From contig NZ_LCZJ02000034.1 in the NCBI RefSeq assembly GCF_001012825.1, forward strand, positions 82,787-145,593: a stretch of DNA of 62,807 nt. Reading direction: 5' to 3'. The notes under the pieces are model-generated. The model made no database searches. It saw only the letters and a program-made list of their open reading frames with translations, and was not told the DNA's origin. Positions 45,406-55,509 of the stretch are shown here, piece by piece. This stretch comes from Paenibacillus etheri (GTDB lineage Bacteria > Bacillota > Bacilli > Paenibacillales > Paenibacillaceae). Position 1 is the first letter of the stretch. Each line of letters starts with the position of its first letter. The translations under genes and the position numbers were made by a program.

Positions 45406-46416
45406 TTAGACTTTCATTACTTCATGGGATATCACCGATGTCTCAATTTGAATAGTAGTATGCTGGATTTTGAAGCGTTCCGCTATTAACTGAATAGCTT
45501 GCTGCAAAATACGTTGATCATCTTCCTGATCTTTAATTAAGAGATGGCAGCTTAGTGAATCAAGGCCCGAGGTAATTGTCCAAATATGAAGATCATGAAC
45601 ATTTATAACGCCCTCGATATTTTCTAGAACTGCTTTCACCTCAGATGGATTCACTGTAATCGGTGTGCCTTCCATAAGAACATGAACGGTATGTTTGATG
45701 ATTCCCCAAGCGCCTCTAAGAATTAATAGAGCCACTAGCACACTTATAATCGGGTCGGCAATATACCAGCCAAAAATCATCATAACTAAACCTGCAACAA
45801 TAGCTCCTACCGAGCCTAAGGCATCGCCTAGCACATGAAGATAAGCACTGCGAAGGTTAATGTTATTCTTTACATCCCCTTTTCTCATAAGAGACCAAGC
45901 ACTAGCGACATTGGCTAAAAGTCCTATACATGCGATCAGCATCATAGAACCACTTGCAACCGTAGGCGGCTCGAAGAATCGTCCATAAGCTTCCACGATG
46001 ATAAAACCAGCAACTACAAATAACGTGACCCCGTTCAATAGTGCCGCTAGAATTTCAAAGCGATGAAATCCATAAGTTTTATTGGGAGAGGCAGGTTTAG
46101 TTGCAAACCAGACTGCTACTAGGCTTAATGCTAAGGAGCTCGCGTCGTTCAGCATATGCCCACTGTCCGATAGTAGCGCTAAGCTGTTGGTAAGCAGTCC
46201 GCCAAAAAACTCCAAAAACATAATTCCTACCGTAATTATTAATGCAATCATAAGTCCCTTTTTGTTTCCGCTAGGATCAAAATGATGATGACCGTGAGGT
46301 CCATGGGAGTGATCATGTCCTGCATGGGAATGATTGTGATCACCGTGATCGTGATCGGAGTGTTGGTCGTGTACGTGCTCTGCCTGATGATTGTGATTAT
46401 TCTTCTTGTTCTTCAT
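45406..46416 (-). CDS. czcD: Cation diffusion facilitator CzcD
   Basis: 336 residues from the ATG six bases after AGGAGG. A His/Asp-rich N-terminal tail (about residues 8-45) precedes six helices. The metal-site residues are visible as HMLND (helix 2) and HVLGD (helix 5), and the cytosolic C-terminal domain (about 255-336) has VHDLHIWTITSGLDSLSCHLL. It exports Zn2+ and probably Co2+/Cd2+ by proton antiport. A perfect 21-bp inverted repeat sits over the promoter, consistent with an ArsR/SmtB-type (CzrA) repressor not encoded in this window. Confidence 0.94.
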   Translation of the reverse strand: MKNKKNNHNHQAEHVHDQHSDHDHGDHNHSHAGHDHSHGPHGHHHFDPSGNKKGLMIALIITVGIMFLEFFGGLLTNSLALLSDSGHMLNDASSLALSLVAVWFATKPASPNKTYGFHRFEILAALLNGVTLFVVAGFIIVEAYGRFFEPPTVASGSMMLIACIGLLANVASAWSLMRKGDVKNNINLRSAYLHVLGDALGSVGAIVAGLVMMIFGWYIADPIISVLVALLILRGAWGIIKHTVHVLMEGTPITVNPSEVKAVLENIEGVINVHDLHIWTITSGLDSLSCHLLIKDQEDDQRILQQAIQLIAERFKIQHTTIQIETSVISHEVMKV

Positions 46417-46482
46417 GATTTGCCTCCTAATTGCCTTCAGCAAGATAGTATTTGTATGCGCGCGCAGTGGTATTCAAAAGCT

Positions 46483-46549
46483 CCAGATCATAATAACATA
46501 TGAACAAGTGCTCATATGTTATTATGATCTGGATTTTTCTTCTTGTCAA
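46483..46549 (-). promoter_or_regulatory. czcD promoter with long CzrA-type inverted repeat
   Basis: Minus strand TTGACA, 17-base spacer, CATAAT (46549-46521). The arms 46483-46503 and 46512-46532 are perfect 21-bp complements around an 8-base centre; the core ATATGAACAAGTGCTCATAT has the TGAnCA-TGTTCA-like look of SmtB/CzrA operators. The repeat covers the -10 and start site. Confidence 0.78.
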
Positions 46550-46611
46550 TAACGAACCTAAGAGTATAGCTTCAGCTAGAAGTATATAATTCTTCTGAAT
46601 TTTAAAAACAC

Positions 46612-46650
46612 AAAAAAACATCTCTATACAATTTCTGTATAAAGATGTTT
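46612..46650 (-). terminator. deoD terminator
   Basis: ACATCT-TATACA stem with its complement, 5-base loop, seven T on the minus strand, 24 bases past the deoD stop. Confidence 0.85.
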
Positions 46651-46674
46651 TAGCTTATCTTTCACTTCTTAATC

Positions 46675-47391
46675 TTAAAGAGAGATTGCTGCTTCTAGAG
46701 CAACTTCCATCATGCTATTGAAAGAATTTTGTCTTTCTTCTGCCGTGGTTACCGCATGAGTGACTAATGAATCTGAAATGGTAAGAATACATGCCGCTTG
46801 TTTACCTAATACTTTCGCATTATGGAACAATGCATAGCTTTCCATTTCTACACATACACAGCCATGTTCATTGTAAAATTCATTGTGACCAGGCACGTTG
46901 TCTTCATGATAGAATACATCGCTGGAATGAATTCTCGCCGTCAAAAGTGGCTTGTTAATACGTTTAGCCGCTGCTTCAATGACTTCGTTCAATTCTTTAC
47001 TTGGCAGCTGCACGTCTCCTTCTACACCGCTTTGGACATAGGCGTATGTAGATTCACTCCACGCACTATCTGCCAGCACCACGTCAAATAAATTCAATTT
47101 ATCTGTGTAGGCACCTGCACTACCGATGCGAATGATGTTTTCCACACCATAATTTTTGTATAGTTCATAAGAATAAATACCGATACTTGGCATTCCCATT
47201 CCCGAACCCATTACTGACACTTCTTTACCTTTGTAAGTGCCTGTATATCCAAACATATTCCGTACCGTATTAAATTGGGTTGGGTTCTCCAAATAGGTTT
47301 CTGCGATATACTTCGCTCTTAACGGATCTCCTGGCATTAATACTGTTTTGGCGATTTCACCATTTTGTGCTGCATTGTGTGGCGTTGGCAT
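46675..47391 (-). CDS. deoD: Purine-nucleoside phosphorylase, DeoD type
   Basis: 238 residues, hexameric PNP that splits purine (deoxy)nucleosides with phosphate in salvage. Motifs: NGEIAKTVLMPGDPLRAKYIAE near 10-31, GSGMGMPSIGIYSYEL near 63, IIRIGSAGAY near 85, CVEMESYALF near 180 and the catalytic Asp in LTISDSLVTH near 205. AGGAGG lies seven bases before the ATG. A single gene. Confidence 0.96.
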   Translation of the reverse strand: MPTPHNAAQNGEIAKTVLMPGDPLRAKYIAETYLENPTQFNTVRNMFGYTGTYKGKEVSVMGSGMGMPSIGIYSYELYKNYGVENIIRIGSAGAYTDKLNLFDVVLADSAWSESTYAYVQSGVEGDVQLPSKELNEVIEAAAKRINKPLLTARIHSSDVFYHEDNVPGHNEFYNEHGCVCVEMESYALFHNAKVLGKQAACILTISDSLVTHAVTTAEERQNSFNSMMEVALEAAISL

Positions 47392-47504
47392 GATTTATTC
47401 CTCCTAAGTTTATTACTCAACTACTATCTTACTATACCATCCATGAATTTAAATATACGTTTAAAATATTCTTTTGTTTCAGCAAAAAAGAAATGATCCT
47501 TCTG

Positions 47505-47672
47505 CTACAATTTATTCGCAAACTCGTTAAGCTTTTGGGACATTAAATTTATTTCCTCAATAAATGCAGAGGTATGCTGAACAGATGCTGCCTGCTCTTG
47601 TCCGATAGCCGCTATCTTCTCTATCGAAGTAGCCATTTGATTCGTAATCCCCTTAAACTGAGAAATCCTCAT
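47505..47672 (-). pseudogene. C-terminal remnant of a methyl-accepting chemotaxis protein
   Basis: A 55-residue frame (MRISQFKGITNQMATSIEKI then AAIGQEQAASVQHTSAFIEE, ending NKL) is the typical last helix of an MCP signalling domain (QMA.SIEKIAAIGQEQAASV pattern). A GGAGG is placed five bases before the ATG, but nothing upstream encodes the rest of a receptor. Best read as a leftover of a lost gene; a small expressed helix is possible. Confidence 0.68.
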
Positions 47673-47727
47673 AAAATCCTCCAAAAAAGTTTACAAAACC
47701 CCTTTTTTCTCACACCATATAGCATAC

Positions 47728-47763
47728 AAAAAAAGCCCCCACTTTATGAAAAGTGAGGGCTTT
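47728..47763 (-). terminator. ahpF terminator
   Basis: AAAGCCCTCACTTT stem with its near complement (G-U pairs), 4-base loop, seven T on the minus strand. Confidence 0.87.
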
Positions 47764-47786
47764 GGGTCTTTTGCTATTATTATCGA

Positions 47787-49316
47787 TTAGTTACGGATCA
47801 GATAATCAAATGCACCTAAAGCTGCAGTTGCACCCGATCCCATCGAAATGATGATTTGCTTATAAGCACTATTAGTGCAATCGCCAGCAGCAAATACTCC
47901 TGGTACGTTGGTAGCGCCATGGCTATCTACAACGATCTCGCCAACGCGAGTACGTTCAACCATGTCACCTAACCAATCTGTGTTCGGAACCAGACCGATC
48001 TGTACAAATACACCTTGCAATTCGATATGGTGAGTTTCTTCTGTCGCACGATCGATATAAGAAATACCATCTACCTTATCCGTTCCGGTAATTTCTTTCG
48101 TTTGCACGTTCTTAAGCACAGTAACGTTAGGTAGGCTGTAGAGACGGTCTTGCAGTACAGCATCCGCTTTGAGCTCTGGAGCAAATTCCAGAACCGTTAC
48201 GTGCTTCACTATACCCGCAAGGTCAATAGCTGCTTCAATCCCTGAATTACCGCCGCCGACAACGGCAACATCTTTGCCTGCAAACAAAGGACCATCACAG
48301 TGTGGGCAGTAGGCTACGCCTTTATTCTTGAATTCAGCTTCACCAGGCACACCCATATTGCGCCAACGAGCACCTGTCGACAGAATGACGGTCTTACTCT
48401 TTAGAACAGCACCGTTCTCGAGTTCAACTTCAATCAAATCATTCTTATCTAAACGTGTGGTACGCTGTAACTTCATCACATCAATGCCGTACTCTTTCAC
48501 TTGCTCTTCGAGTTTAGCCACTAGCTGAGGACCTTCAATGTAATTTACACTAATGAAGTTCTCAATGCCAAGTGTGTCGTTGACCTGACCACCTAAGCGT
48601 TCAGCGACAATCCCTGTGCGAATCCCTTTACGTGCCGCGTAAATTGCTGCACTTGCACCTGCTGGGCCACCGCCAACAACAAGTACATCATATGGAGCTT
48701 TATTGTCAAACTCTGATGCGTCGACAGTACTACCCATTTTAGCTAGAATTTCTTCAACCGTCATACGACCACTTTCGAAGAATTCACCATTAAGGTAGAC
48801 GCTTGGAACAGACATAATTTCTTTACGTTCTACCTCTTCTTTGAATACTCCGCCGTCAATCATCGTATGGGTAATTCCAGGATTGAAGATACTCATTAGG
48901 TTCAGTGCTTGTACAACATCAGGGCAATTATGACAGCTTAGGCTGACATAAGTTTCAAACTTATATTCGCCGCTAATGCTTTTGATCTGATCAATGACAC
49001 TTTGTTCAACCTTAGGAGCTCTTCCGCTAACCTGCAACAGAGCCAACACTAATGAAGTAAACTCATGTCCTAGCGGAGTTCCAGCAAAGGTTACACCCGT
49101 ATCTTCGCCCACACGATTTACACTAAAGCTTGGGGTTCTAGGTAGTTCGGTCTTCTCTACCATTATCCTAGCTGACATTTTGGCAATTTCATCAACCAGC
49201 GCTTCCATCTCTTGAGATGCTTCGTCAGAGCCTGCACTGATTTTCAGTACTACGTCGCCTTCCAAGAGTTCTAGGTATTGTGCTAGTTGAGCTTTAATTT
49301 CCTGATCTAATTTCAT
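47787..49316 (-). CDS. ahpF: Alkyl hydroperoxide reductase subunit F
   Basis: 509 residues. The N-terminal double thioredoxin-like region (1-200) has redox pair C128-C131 (SCHNCPDV). The thioredoxin-reductase-like part (about 208-509) has FAD motif [21 protein letters not shown], active CPHC in [12 protein letters not shown], and the NADH-binding [10 protein letters not shown]. It passes electrons from NADH to AhpC. Start has AAGGAGCG. It follows ahpC by 14 bases in the peroxide-inducible unit. Confidence 0.96.
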   Translation of the reverse strand: MKLDQEIKAQLAQYLELLEGDVVLKISAGSDEASQEMEALVDEIAKMSARIMVEKTELPRTPSFSVNRVGEDTGVTFAGTPLGHEFTSLVLALLQVSGRAPKVEQSVIDQIKSISGEYKFETYVSLSCHNCPDVVQALNLMSIFNPGITHTMIDGGVFKEEVERKEIMSVPSVYLNGEFFESGRMTVEEILAKMGSTVDASEFDNKAPYDVLVVGGGPAGASAAIYAARKGIRTGIVAERLGGQVNDTLGIENFISVNYIEGPQLVAKLEEQVKEYGIDVMKLQRTTRLDKNDLIEVELENGAVLKSKTVILSTGARWRNMGVPGEAEFKNKGVAYCPHCDGPLFAGKDVAVVGGGNSGIEAAIDLAGIVKHVTVLEFAPELKADAVLQDRLYSLPNVTVLKNVQTKEITGTDKVDGISYIDRATEETHHIELQGVFVQIGLVPNTDWLGDMVERTRVGEIVVDSHGATNVPGVFAAGDCTNSAYKQIIISMGSGATAALGAFDYLIRN

Positions 49317-49330
49317 TTAGCTTTCGCTCC

Positions 49331-49894
49331 TTAAATCTTACCTACAAGATCGAGACTTGGTTTAAGAGTTTCTGCACCTTCGGACCATTTCGCTGGGCAA
49401 ACTTCACCTGGATGATTGCGTACATATTGTGCTGCTTTGATTTTGTTAACAAGGGCACTAGCATCGCGGCCAATACCACCAGCGTTAATTTCAACGGTTT
49501 GGATAACACCGTCTGGATCAATGATGAATGTACCACGATCAGCAAGACCGTCAGCTTCGATCAGAACATCAAAGTTACGGGAAACTACATGAGATGGATC
49601 GCCGATCATAATGTATTTTACTTTGCCAATGGCTGCAGAGCTTTCATGCCATGCTTTATGTGTAAAGTGAGTATCTGTGGAAACCGAATATACTTCAACA
49701 CCCAGTTGTTTCAGGGTTTCATATTGATTCTGCAGATCTTCAAGTTCAGTTGGGCATACGAATGTAAAGTCAGCTGGGTAGAAGCAAACTACACTCCATT
49801 TACCTTTAAAGTTTTCTTCTGATACATCGATGAATTTCCCATCTTGAAATGCGCTTGCTTTGAATGGTAGGACTTCTGTTCCGATAAGTGACAT
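49331..49894 (-). CDS. ahpC: Alkyl hydroperoxide reductase subunit C (peroxiredoxin)
   Basis: 187 residues from [11 protein letters not shown], behind AAGGAG; the frame extends 21 codons upstream without a site. The peroxidatic cysteine is C47 in [11 protein letters not shown] and the resolving one is near 166 in GEVCPAKW. It reduces H2O2, organic peroxides and peroxynitrite. Two PerR boxes flank its promoter. Confidence 0.97.
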   Translation of the reverse strand: MSLIGTEVLPFKASAFQDGKFIDVSEENFKGKWSVVCFYPADFTFVCPTELEDLQNQYETLKQLGVEVYSVSTDTHFTHKAWHESSAAIGKVKYIMIGDPSHVVSRNFDVLIEADGLADRGTFIIDPDGVIQTVEINAGGIGRDASALVNKIKAAQYVRNHPGEVCPAKWSEGAETLKPSLDLVGKI

Positions 49895-49972
49895 ATTATT
49901 TAAATCTCCTTTAAGTTTTATTTTTGTGGATACAATATTCAAATCTGCAAACATCACAACTCTGAATACTAT

Positions 49973-50030
49973 TTGTAATTATTATAATTAACCAAATTAA
50001 GGCCTGTCAAGTTATTTATAATAATTCTAA
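49973..50030 (-). promoter_or_regulatory. ahpC promoter with two PerR boxes
   Basis: Minus strand TTGACA, 18-base spacer, TATAAT (50010-49981). PerR-like boxes TTGTAATTATTATAA (49973-49987, over the -10) and TTATAATAATTCTAA (50016-50030, just before the -35) each differ from TTATAATNATTATAA by one base. Confidence 0.85.
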
Positions 50031-50122
50031 TATGATAATCGTTGTCAGTCGCTAAATGTTCATAAATTATCATACTTATGAACTAGTATGGGTCAGTTTA
50101 CACGTTTTATGTAGGGCAATTT

Positions 50123-51001
50123 CTACAATTCGAAGTCATCTGCTATTAGATTGATAATATTTAAGGATTCCCTCGCTACCTTTGGTTTAGAATATCTATT
50201 TCCATTATATGTGATTAGCGCTTTCCATAAAGCCCACCCTCTTGCTCTATTCCAAGTCTCTTCATCCATCTGTAATACATCTTTAAATACCTTTCTACTA
50301 TCCTCATCAAAAAAGGTCCAAGCCATTGCCGCATCACAAGCAGGATCTCCTACACCCAATATTCCGAAATCAATGACTGCACACAGCTTTCCATCTTGAA
50401 CTAGTAAATTCCCTGGCGCAATATCTCCATGAACCCAAACCGGCTTGGAATTCCATTTAGAATCTAATGCCAATTCCCAGATTTCTCTCAATAGATCTTC
50501 TTTAAAAATATCTTTATTATGCTCAATCGCATGTCTAGACTCTTCATCATATACAGCTAAAGATCCACCTCTATAGAAGTTATGTTCTCCTGCTAAAGGT
50601 CCCCCACTAGCATCAATAGATTGTAATTCTATTAAAAATGCTCCCAAATCTCTTGCAAACTGGTTAAGATCATTAATATTTTGGTACGTTAATGTCTCAC
50701 CCTCTACCCACTTATTGATAGACCACGGCAATGGATATTCTTCGTTAGGCTTCCCTTTGGCTAATGGTATTTGAATAGGTAACGTGAGTTCTTTACTTAA
50801 TATGGGCAACCATAGTTGCTCTTTCTCCACTTGTGGAGCATAAGCTGCTGCACTTGGTAACCTCACGCTCATATGCTCACCTAAATGAAACGTTCGATTA
50901 TCATTCCCGCTGAATTTCACAGGTCTAATCTCTAAATCGGACCACTCGGGAAATTGTTCTTTTATTAATCTTGCAACTAATTCGACAGTAATCGTATTCA
51001 T
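50123..51001 (-). CDS. Aminoglycoside-phosphotransferase-family kinase
   Basis: 292 residues from MNTITVELV. APH/ChoK-like kinase fold: the N-lobe has NRTFHLGEHMSVRLPSA, and the catalytic loop VWVHGDIAPGNLLV (about 195) and metal-binding Asp in AVIDFGILGVGDPACDAA follow. Many family members act on sugars, choline or small antibiotics; which applies here cannot be told. The start has GCGAGG. A single gene. Confidence 0.83.
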   Translation of the reverse strand: MNTITVELVARLIKEQFPEWSDLEIRPVKFSGNDNRTFHLGEHMSVRLPSAAAYAPQVEKEQLWLPILSKELTLPIQIPLAKGKPNEEYPLPWSINKWVEGETLTYQNINDLNQFARDLGAFLIELQSIDASGGPLAGEHNFYRGGSLAVYDEESRHAIEHNKDIFKEDLLREIWELALDSKWNSKPVWVHGDIAPGNLLVQDGKLCAVIDFGILGVGDPACDAAMAWTFFDEDSRKVFKDVLQMDEETWNRARGWALWKALITYNGNRYSKPKVARESLNIINLIADDFEL

Positions 51002-51172
51002 AAAATACCTCGCTAACATAAGTTTTACTAGCCATTTCCATAACAGACATCTAATATAATGTTATCTTTACTAGTGTCTGTATGCAAACTATGCAATTAG
51101 ATCGGCCGCAAAAGGGACAAGCTAAGTAAGTAGAAAGCTTAATATTATTACGAGGAAGAAGGGTGTTCCTTA

Positions 51173-51766
51173 ATGACAACTAGCAAAACGAATCCTAAAG
51201 TAGATGGATTTATAAGGAAAGTAAAACAGTGGCAAGAAGAATATGAGACTTTGAGAACTATCGTTCTTGACTGTGAGTTGACTGAAGATTTTAAGTGGAT
51301 GCATCCTTGTTACACACTTGAGAGCAAGAACATAGTCTTAATCCATGGATTTAAAGAATATATTGCGCTGCTGTTTCATAAAGGTGTCTTATTAAAGGAT
51401 ACCCACGGGATTCTAATTCAACAAACGGAGAATGTACAAGCAGCACGCCAGATTCGGTTCACCAATATTCAAGAGATCATTGAAAAAGAAAGCATCATAA
51501 AAGACTATATTTATGAAGCCATCGAAGTTGAAAAAGCCGGTTTTGAAGTGGAATATAAAAAGAATACAGATTTCATCATTCCTGATGAATTTCAAAATAA
51601 ACTCGATGAAATGCCCGCCTTAAAAACTGCTTTTGAAGCTTTGACGCCCGGGCGGCAAAGAGCATACCTTCATCATTTTAATGAGCCCAAGCAATCCAAA
51701 ACTCGAGTATCTAGGGTTGAAAAATGGATGCCGCAAATTCTGGATGGAAAAGGATTAAATGATTAA
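51173..51766 (+). CDS. YdeI/OmdA-family protein
   Basis: 197 residues. N-terminal DUF1801-like region (about 5-125, DFKWMHPCYTLESKNIVLIHGFKEYIALLFHKG) and a C-terminal Omp-associated (OmdA) segment (FETLTPGRQ-type motif as AFEALTPGRQRAYLHHFNEPKQSKTRVSRVEKW). B. subtilis YdeI-like proteins are small cytosolic proteins of unsettled role. The ribosome site is GGAAGAAGGG upstream. Confidence 0.82.
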   Translation: MTTSKTNPKVDGFIRKVKQWQEEYETLRTIVLDCELTEDFKWMHPCYTLESKNIVLIHGFKEYIALLFHKGVLLKDTHGILIQQTENVQAARQIRFTNIQEIIEKESIIKDYIYEAIEVEKAGFEVEYKKNTDFIIPDEFQNKLDEMPALKTAFEALTPGRQRAYLHHFNEPKQSKTRVSRVEKWMPQILDGKGLND

Positions 51767-51777
51767 GTTGTATAGGA

Positions 51778-51831
51778 AGAAGCAACCTTAGAACGGTGAA
51801 CAATCCGAACTGAGGTTGCTTCTTCTTTTTT
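51778..51831. terminator. Bidirectional terminator between YdeI-like gene and amylase
   Basis: GAAGCAACCT stem with its complement around a 22-base loop; T-rich run on the plus side (TTCTTCTTTTTT). Confidence 0.78.
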
Positions 51832-51851
51832 AACTAAGACAGACTTTTATT

Positions 51852-54800
51852 CTACTTCAGGTAGGTTCCTGTCACTCCGATTCCACCGCTACCGTTCAAT
51901 ACATACACTCTCGCGTTTCCTTTTCCGGAGCATACCAGAGTGATTGTGCCGTTAGTAACGTTTTTGGTATCGCCAGTCACCGCATCCACGTAAGTTCCGT
52001 TCGGAATTCCGGTAAATGTCGCATTTCCTGAGATCGTAACTAATGCAAAGCTATCGATCCCTTTGGAACTGTCGGTGTATCTTCTTTTAAATGCCAAATC
52101 ACCTGATACATTTTCTGTAGAATATTGGCCTTTTTGCAAGGCTGGAACCGCTCTTCTGATTAAATTGAGTTGTCTGATATGTTTGGCCAAAGGATAGTTC
52201 AATGAATCGGCAAGTGTGCCAGTAGCATTTGTATATTTACCGTAATCTTGAACAGTAACACTACCCTCAATGTGATCACCGAAGTAAGCACGCCCTGTTG
52301 AGCTGAGCGGTGCATTAGGACCTACATCGATGACTGATCCTTTTTTGAATTCAACTTCAGAACCATAATAGATCGCAGGTATTCCTCGGAAGGTGAACAT
52401 CAGAGCAAGATTCTCAGCCCATGTGTCTTGTGTCCCTGCAAATCGTTGATTCTCTGGTGCTTGGTCAGGTGCATAGTCATGAGAATCAATATAAGTTACA
52501 TTCCAGGTGGCATCGTTATAGAATTGATCACCGCTCTTCATACTGAATGCTTCCTGTGCAGTCTTGAACGCCCAATGCATTGGAAAATCAATCACATCCA
52601 TACCGGATTTCATCGAATAGTCAGGCGCGTGATAATTATTACCTATTAAAAAAGCATTGTTCGAGGTTGGCTGCCCTGCTGTAGTAGAGTTATCTGCCCA
52701 CTCTTGTTCCACTGACAGCTTGTTGGAAGCGTAGTCATTTTGTCCATCACCTGGATAAGCTTTCGAGCTTTTCCATGTATAGAATGGAGTCGATATTGCC
52801 GGAATCCCACTGTTCCATACATCTCTGTACCGAGTAGCCACTTCACCAAAGACAAAGAAGTTTGAGCCCCCTCTTGTTTTCCAAGCAGGAACAAAGTATT
52901 TGTTAAAAATATACCGACTCACATGCTTCACAGTATCGACCCGGAAAGCATCAACACCCATATCAATATATTGATTATAGCTGTCAATCAGATACTGATT
53001 CACTATAGGATTTTCCGTATTTAAGTCCACGGCGTCTCCTGCAATCTGTCCTGTTTGTACGGTGTAAGATTCCCAGGAAAGACTTTTTTCGGTATGGTAC
53101 ATGTTATTGTTGGTTTCTGCATTTTTCATGATTGCGAGTCTGGCCTGATATTGCTGATCAGGGGTCATCGTATCATAGTTAGCTGGCAGTTTATCCGTAA
53201 TTTTGAGCATGTTATTTACGGTGTCGGCTGCAGTTGGATCTTTTTTGAACATCGGTAACAGATTCTCTTCCCCAAAATTACCGGTATGATTCACAACAAC
53301 ATCCTGAATAACCTTTATCCCTTTAGCATGTGCCGCATTAATCAACTCCTGATAAGAGGCTCCCGCTGACTCATATCTTGGATCTACTTTGGAAAAGTTT
53401 ATCGCATGGTAGCCATGATAATCATACCCGCTGGCATTCTGCACCACTGGCGTAATCCAAATGGCACTGAATCCGAGCGCTTTGATGTAGTCAAGCTTTT
53501 GAATCAGTCCCTTAAAGTCACCTCTCCAAGCTGGGTCTGAGTCCGGATTGCCTGCTTTGGCATCTTCCCATGAATGTACATTGTTACTCGGATCACCATC
53601 ATAGAATCGTGAAGTAATCACGAAATAAATAGTGTCTTCCCGGAAATCGCCTTTATTTCCAATCGTGTAGACAAAACTCTGTTTCGTTTCATTTCCGGCA
53701 CCGTCAACCACCAGGAACTTCAGTGTCGTCGTCTTATTAATAAGGATGGACGGTCCTGCCAGAGCAGTTAAAGCATTGCCCGAGATATAGAGATTTGAAC
53801 TGGTAGTTGGTTCCGTACCATTATCAGTGTAATATGCGGTGGTCGTTGCCGCTTTGTTATCTTTTATATTAAAAGATACGGTAACCGCAGAACTTGAATT
53901 CCCAACTGGTAAATTCGCTGTTATCGTTGGGGCTTGCAGATCGAGATTTAGGTCAATGACATAAGCAAAAGTGCCTATACTGCCTGCTTGACCTAAGGAG
54001 TTAACACCAAAAGCTTTGATAGTCGTAGTAGAGACTACTTGGATTGGAGTCGTGTACAAGGTAGAAGATGTCGTAGGTGTCGACCCGTCTGTCGTATAGT
54101 AGATTTTATCGCTGCTATTAAGACTGGTAAGCTTCACGGACTGAGCAGAATCATATGTCTTAGGCGTAGGAGAGACTGAAATCACAGGGATCTTCGGAAT
54201 TTCTGGATTAGCGTCATACCACACATTATCTGCGGAATACCAGCCCTCTTTTACACTCCGGGACAAGTCTGTGGTCTGTTTGCCGTTGCCATCATTAAAG
54301 ATAAGGCTTGTGCCGGTGGCGTTGGCAATAGTATAGCTGTACCAGTCGTTTCCGTCCGATTTCATCAGAATTCCCGGCCAAGCTCCGCTTGTTGGAACCG
54401 TTGTCGGACTCAGATTCCAGTAATGAATTCGAACTGTTGAACTCCAGTTAGCTGGTTTCTTAAAATGAACCGTTAAGCCAGCCGAAGTTGGCGTTGGTGC
54501 AGGAGTAGGCGTCACTGTTGGTGTAGGCGTTACGGTTGGTGTTGGTGTCACTGTTGGTGTCGGCGTAGGAGTTGCGGTTGGTGCAGGAGTCACTGTTGGC
54601 GTTGGTGTAGGAGTAGCGGTTGGTGTAGGAGTTGCTGTTGGTGTTGCTGTTGGTGTTGGCGTAGCTGTGGCTGAAAGGGTCACATAGTCTATATTGATAT
54701 TTCCAGTATCGTCCGAGTCATATTTGTAGGCGATCGTATTATTCCCTGCCTGTAAAGAGAGTGTTTCTGTTTGGTCACCCCATGCTTCCCAGTTTGCCAA

Positions 54801-55385
54801 GTTCGCTAAAGTGGTCTGCTTTATCTTTACTCCATTCACATAAATGGAAACTTGCCTGGCACTGCCAGTCGCATTGGCATAGCGAAGCGTGGCATTATAG
54901 GCGCCTGCAGCGGAAGATTGAACATTGAAGGTGGTAGTTGCTCCTGTGGTTGTGTATCCATCAACAAAACCGGTGCCGGTATATCCGGTGTGATTCGTAT
55001 TTATTTTTGCGCCACCCGACAAGGCTGCGCTCTCAGCTTCGTATTTCCCAACGACCGGAATAACAACTGTCCAGTTCTTTCCTCCGTTGCTATCCCAGCT
55101 ATCCGTTGGCGCCGTGATGTGATAACAATAAATGAGTGTTGCGCCCTCCTGAACATTGAGGTTGGCCGTAAACGTGGTCCCATTTTTTGACATGACAGTG
55201 TCCGTAGTATTCGTCCAGTTATTCGTGGTCCAATGTAGTGTTACAGCAGATGCTGTGGTGTTCGTATAGGAGACTGTATAATCAGTGTTGCTGGCTGAAG
55301 CCCCGCCGGATAAACCGAATAAACTAAAGATTAGCGAAAAAATGATCAACCAAGTAACAAACCGCCTAGATTGTTTTCGTACCAA
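51852..55385 (-). CDS. Multimodular secreted alpha-amylase (GH13) with carbohydrate-binding modules
   Basis: 1177 residues. Signal peptide about 1-31. Domain order: CBM25-like N-terminal module (34-110), CBM6/35-like module starting KYEAESAALSGG (114-238), Thr-Pro linker (242-300), CBM26-like starch module (303-390), two chitobiase-type Fn3-associated repeats (400-475 and 485-575, both with YYTxxGxxPTTSSxLY), then GH13 barrel (580-1060) and a beta domain. Catalytic residues by motif: D817 in VDAFRVDTVKH, E848 in FVFGEVA, D970 in YIDSHD. It degrades starch outside the cell. Two cre-like sites upstream predict glucose repression. Confidence 0.93.
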   Translation of the reverse strand: MVRKQSRRFVTWLIIFSLIFSLFGLSGGASASNTDYTVSYTNTTASAVTLHWTTNNWTNTTDTVMSKNGTTFTANLNVQEGATLIYCYHITAPTDSWDSNGGKNWTVVIPVVGKYEAESAALSGGAKINTNHTGYTGTGFVDGYTTTGATTTFNVQSSAAGAYNATLRYANATGSARQVSIYVNGVKIKQTTLANLANWEAWGDQTETLSLQAGNNTIAYKYDSDDTGNINIDYVTLSATATPTPTATPTATPTPTATPTPTPTVTPAPTATPTPTPTVTPTPTVTPTPTVTPTPAPTPTSAGLTVHFKKPANWSSTVRIHYWNLSPTTVPTSGAWPGILMKSDGNDWYSYTIANATGTSLIFNDGNGKQTTDLSRSVKEGWYSADNVWYDANPEIPKIPVISVSPTPKTYDSAQSVKLTSLNSSDKIYYTTDGSTPTTSSTLYTTPIQVVSTTTIKAFGVNSLGQAGSIGTFAYVIDLNLDLQAPTITANLPVGNSSSAVTVSFNIKDNKAATTTAYYTDNGTEPTTSSNLYISGNALTALAGPSILINKTTTLKFLVVDGAGNETKQSFVYTIGNKGDFREDTIYFVITSRFYDGDPSNNVHSWEDAKAGNPDSDPAWRGDFKGLIQKLDYIKALGFSAIWITPVVQNASGYDYHGYHAINFSKVDPRYESAGASYQELINAAHAKGIKVIQDVVVNHTGNFGEENLLPMFKKDPTAADTVNNMLKITDKLPANYDTMTPDQQYQARLAIMKNAETNNNMYHTEKSLSWESYTVQTGQIAGDAVDLNTENPIVNQYLIDSYNQYIDMGVDAFRVDTVKHVSRYIFNKYFVPAWKTRGGSNFFVFGEVATRYRDVWNSGIPAISTPFYTWKSSKAYPGDGQNDYASNKLSVEQEWADNSTTAGQPTSNNAFLIGNNYHAPDYSMKSGMDVIDFPMHWAFKTAQEAFSMKSGDQFYNDATWNVTYIDSHDYAPDQAPENQRFAGTQDTWAENLALMFTFRGIPAIYYGSEVEFKKGSVIDVGPNAPLSSTGRAYFGDHIEGSVTVQDYGKYTNATGTLADSLNYPLAKHIRQLNLIRRAVPALQKGQYSTENVSGDLAFKRRYTDSSKGIDSFALVTISGNATFTGIPNGTYVDAVTGDTKNVTNGTITLVCSGKGNARVYVLNGSGGIGVTGTYLK
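54486..54662 (-). repeat. Thr-Pro linker repeat within the amylase gene
   Basis: About 177 bases of imperfect tandem ACNCCNACN codon pairs encoding alternating TPT, ATP and VTP units (residues 242-300). It is a flexible linker between binding modules and prone to copy-number change. Confidence 0.85.
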
Positions 55386-55426
55386 TTAAATAACCTCCTC
55401 ATTAATTTTAAGTGTAAATTTTGTTG

Positions 55427-55440
55427 TGCAAACGTTTGCA
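55427..55440. promoter_or_regulatory. cre-like operator 1 of the amylase gene
   Basis: Perfect palindrome TGCAAACGTTTGCA, 42 bases before the amylase ATG. It fits the CcpA cre pattern and also LacI-family maltose regulators. Confidence 0.75.
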
Positions 55441-55509
55441 AAAATGAGAAAAAGAAACAATCTGACTTATCCAATATCCTCCTTCTTAGAAAATATGGAA
55501 AAACCTCAT

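Noticed and set aside
54486-54662. Tandem repeats that could look like a CRISPR or VNTR array
   Set aside because: They are coding repeats for a Thr-Pro linker, lack unique spacers and keep the amylase frame.
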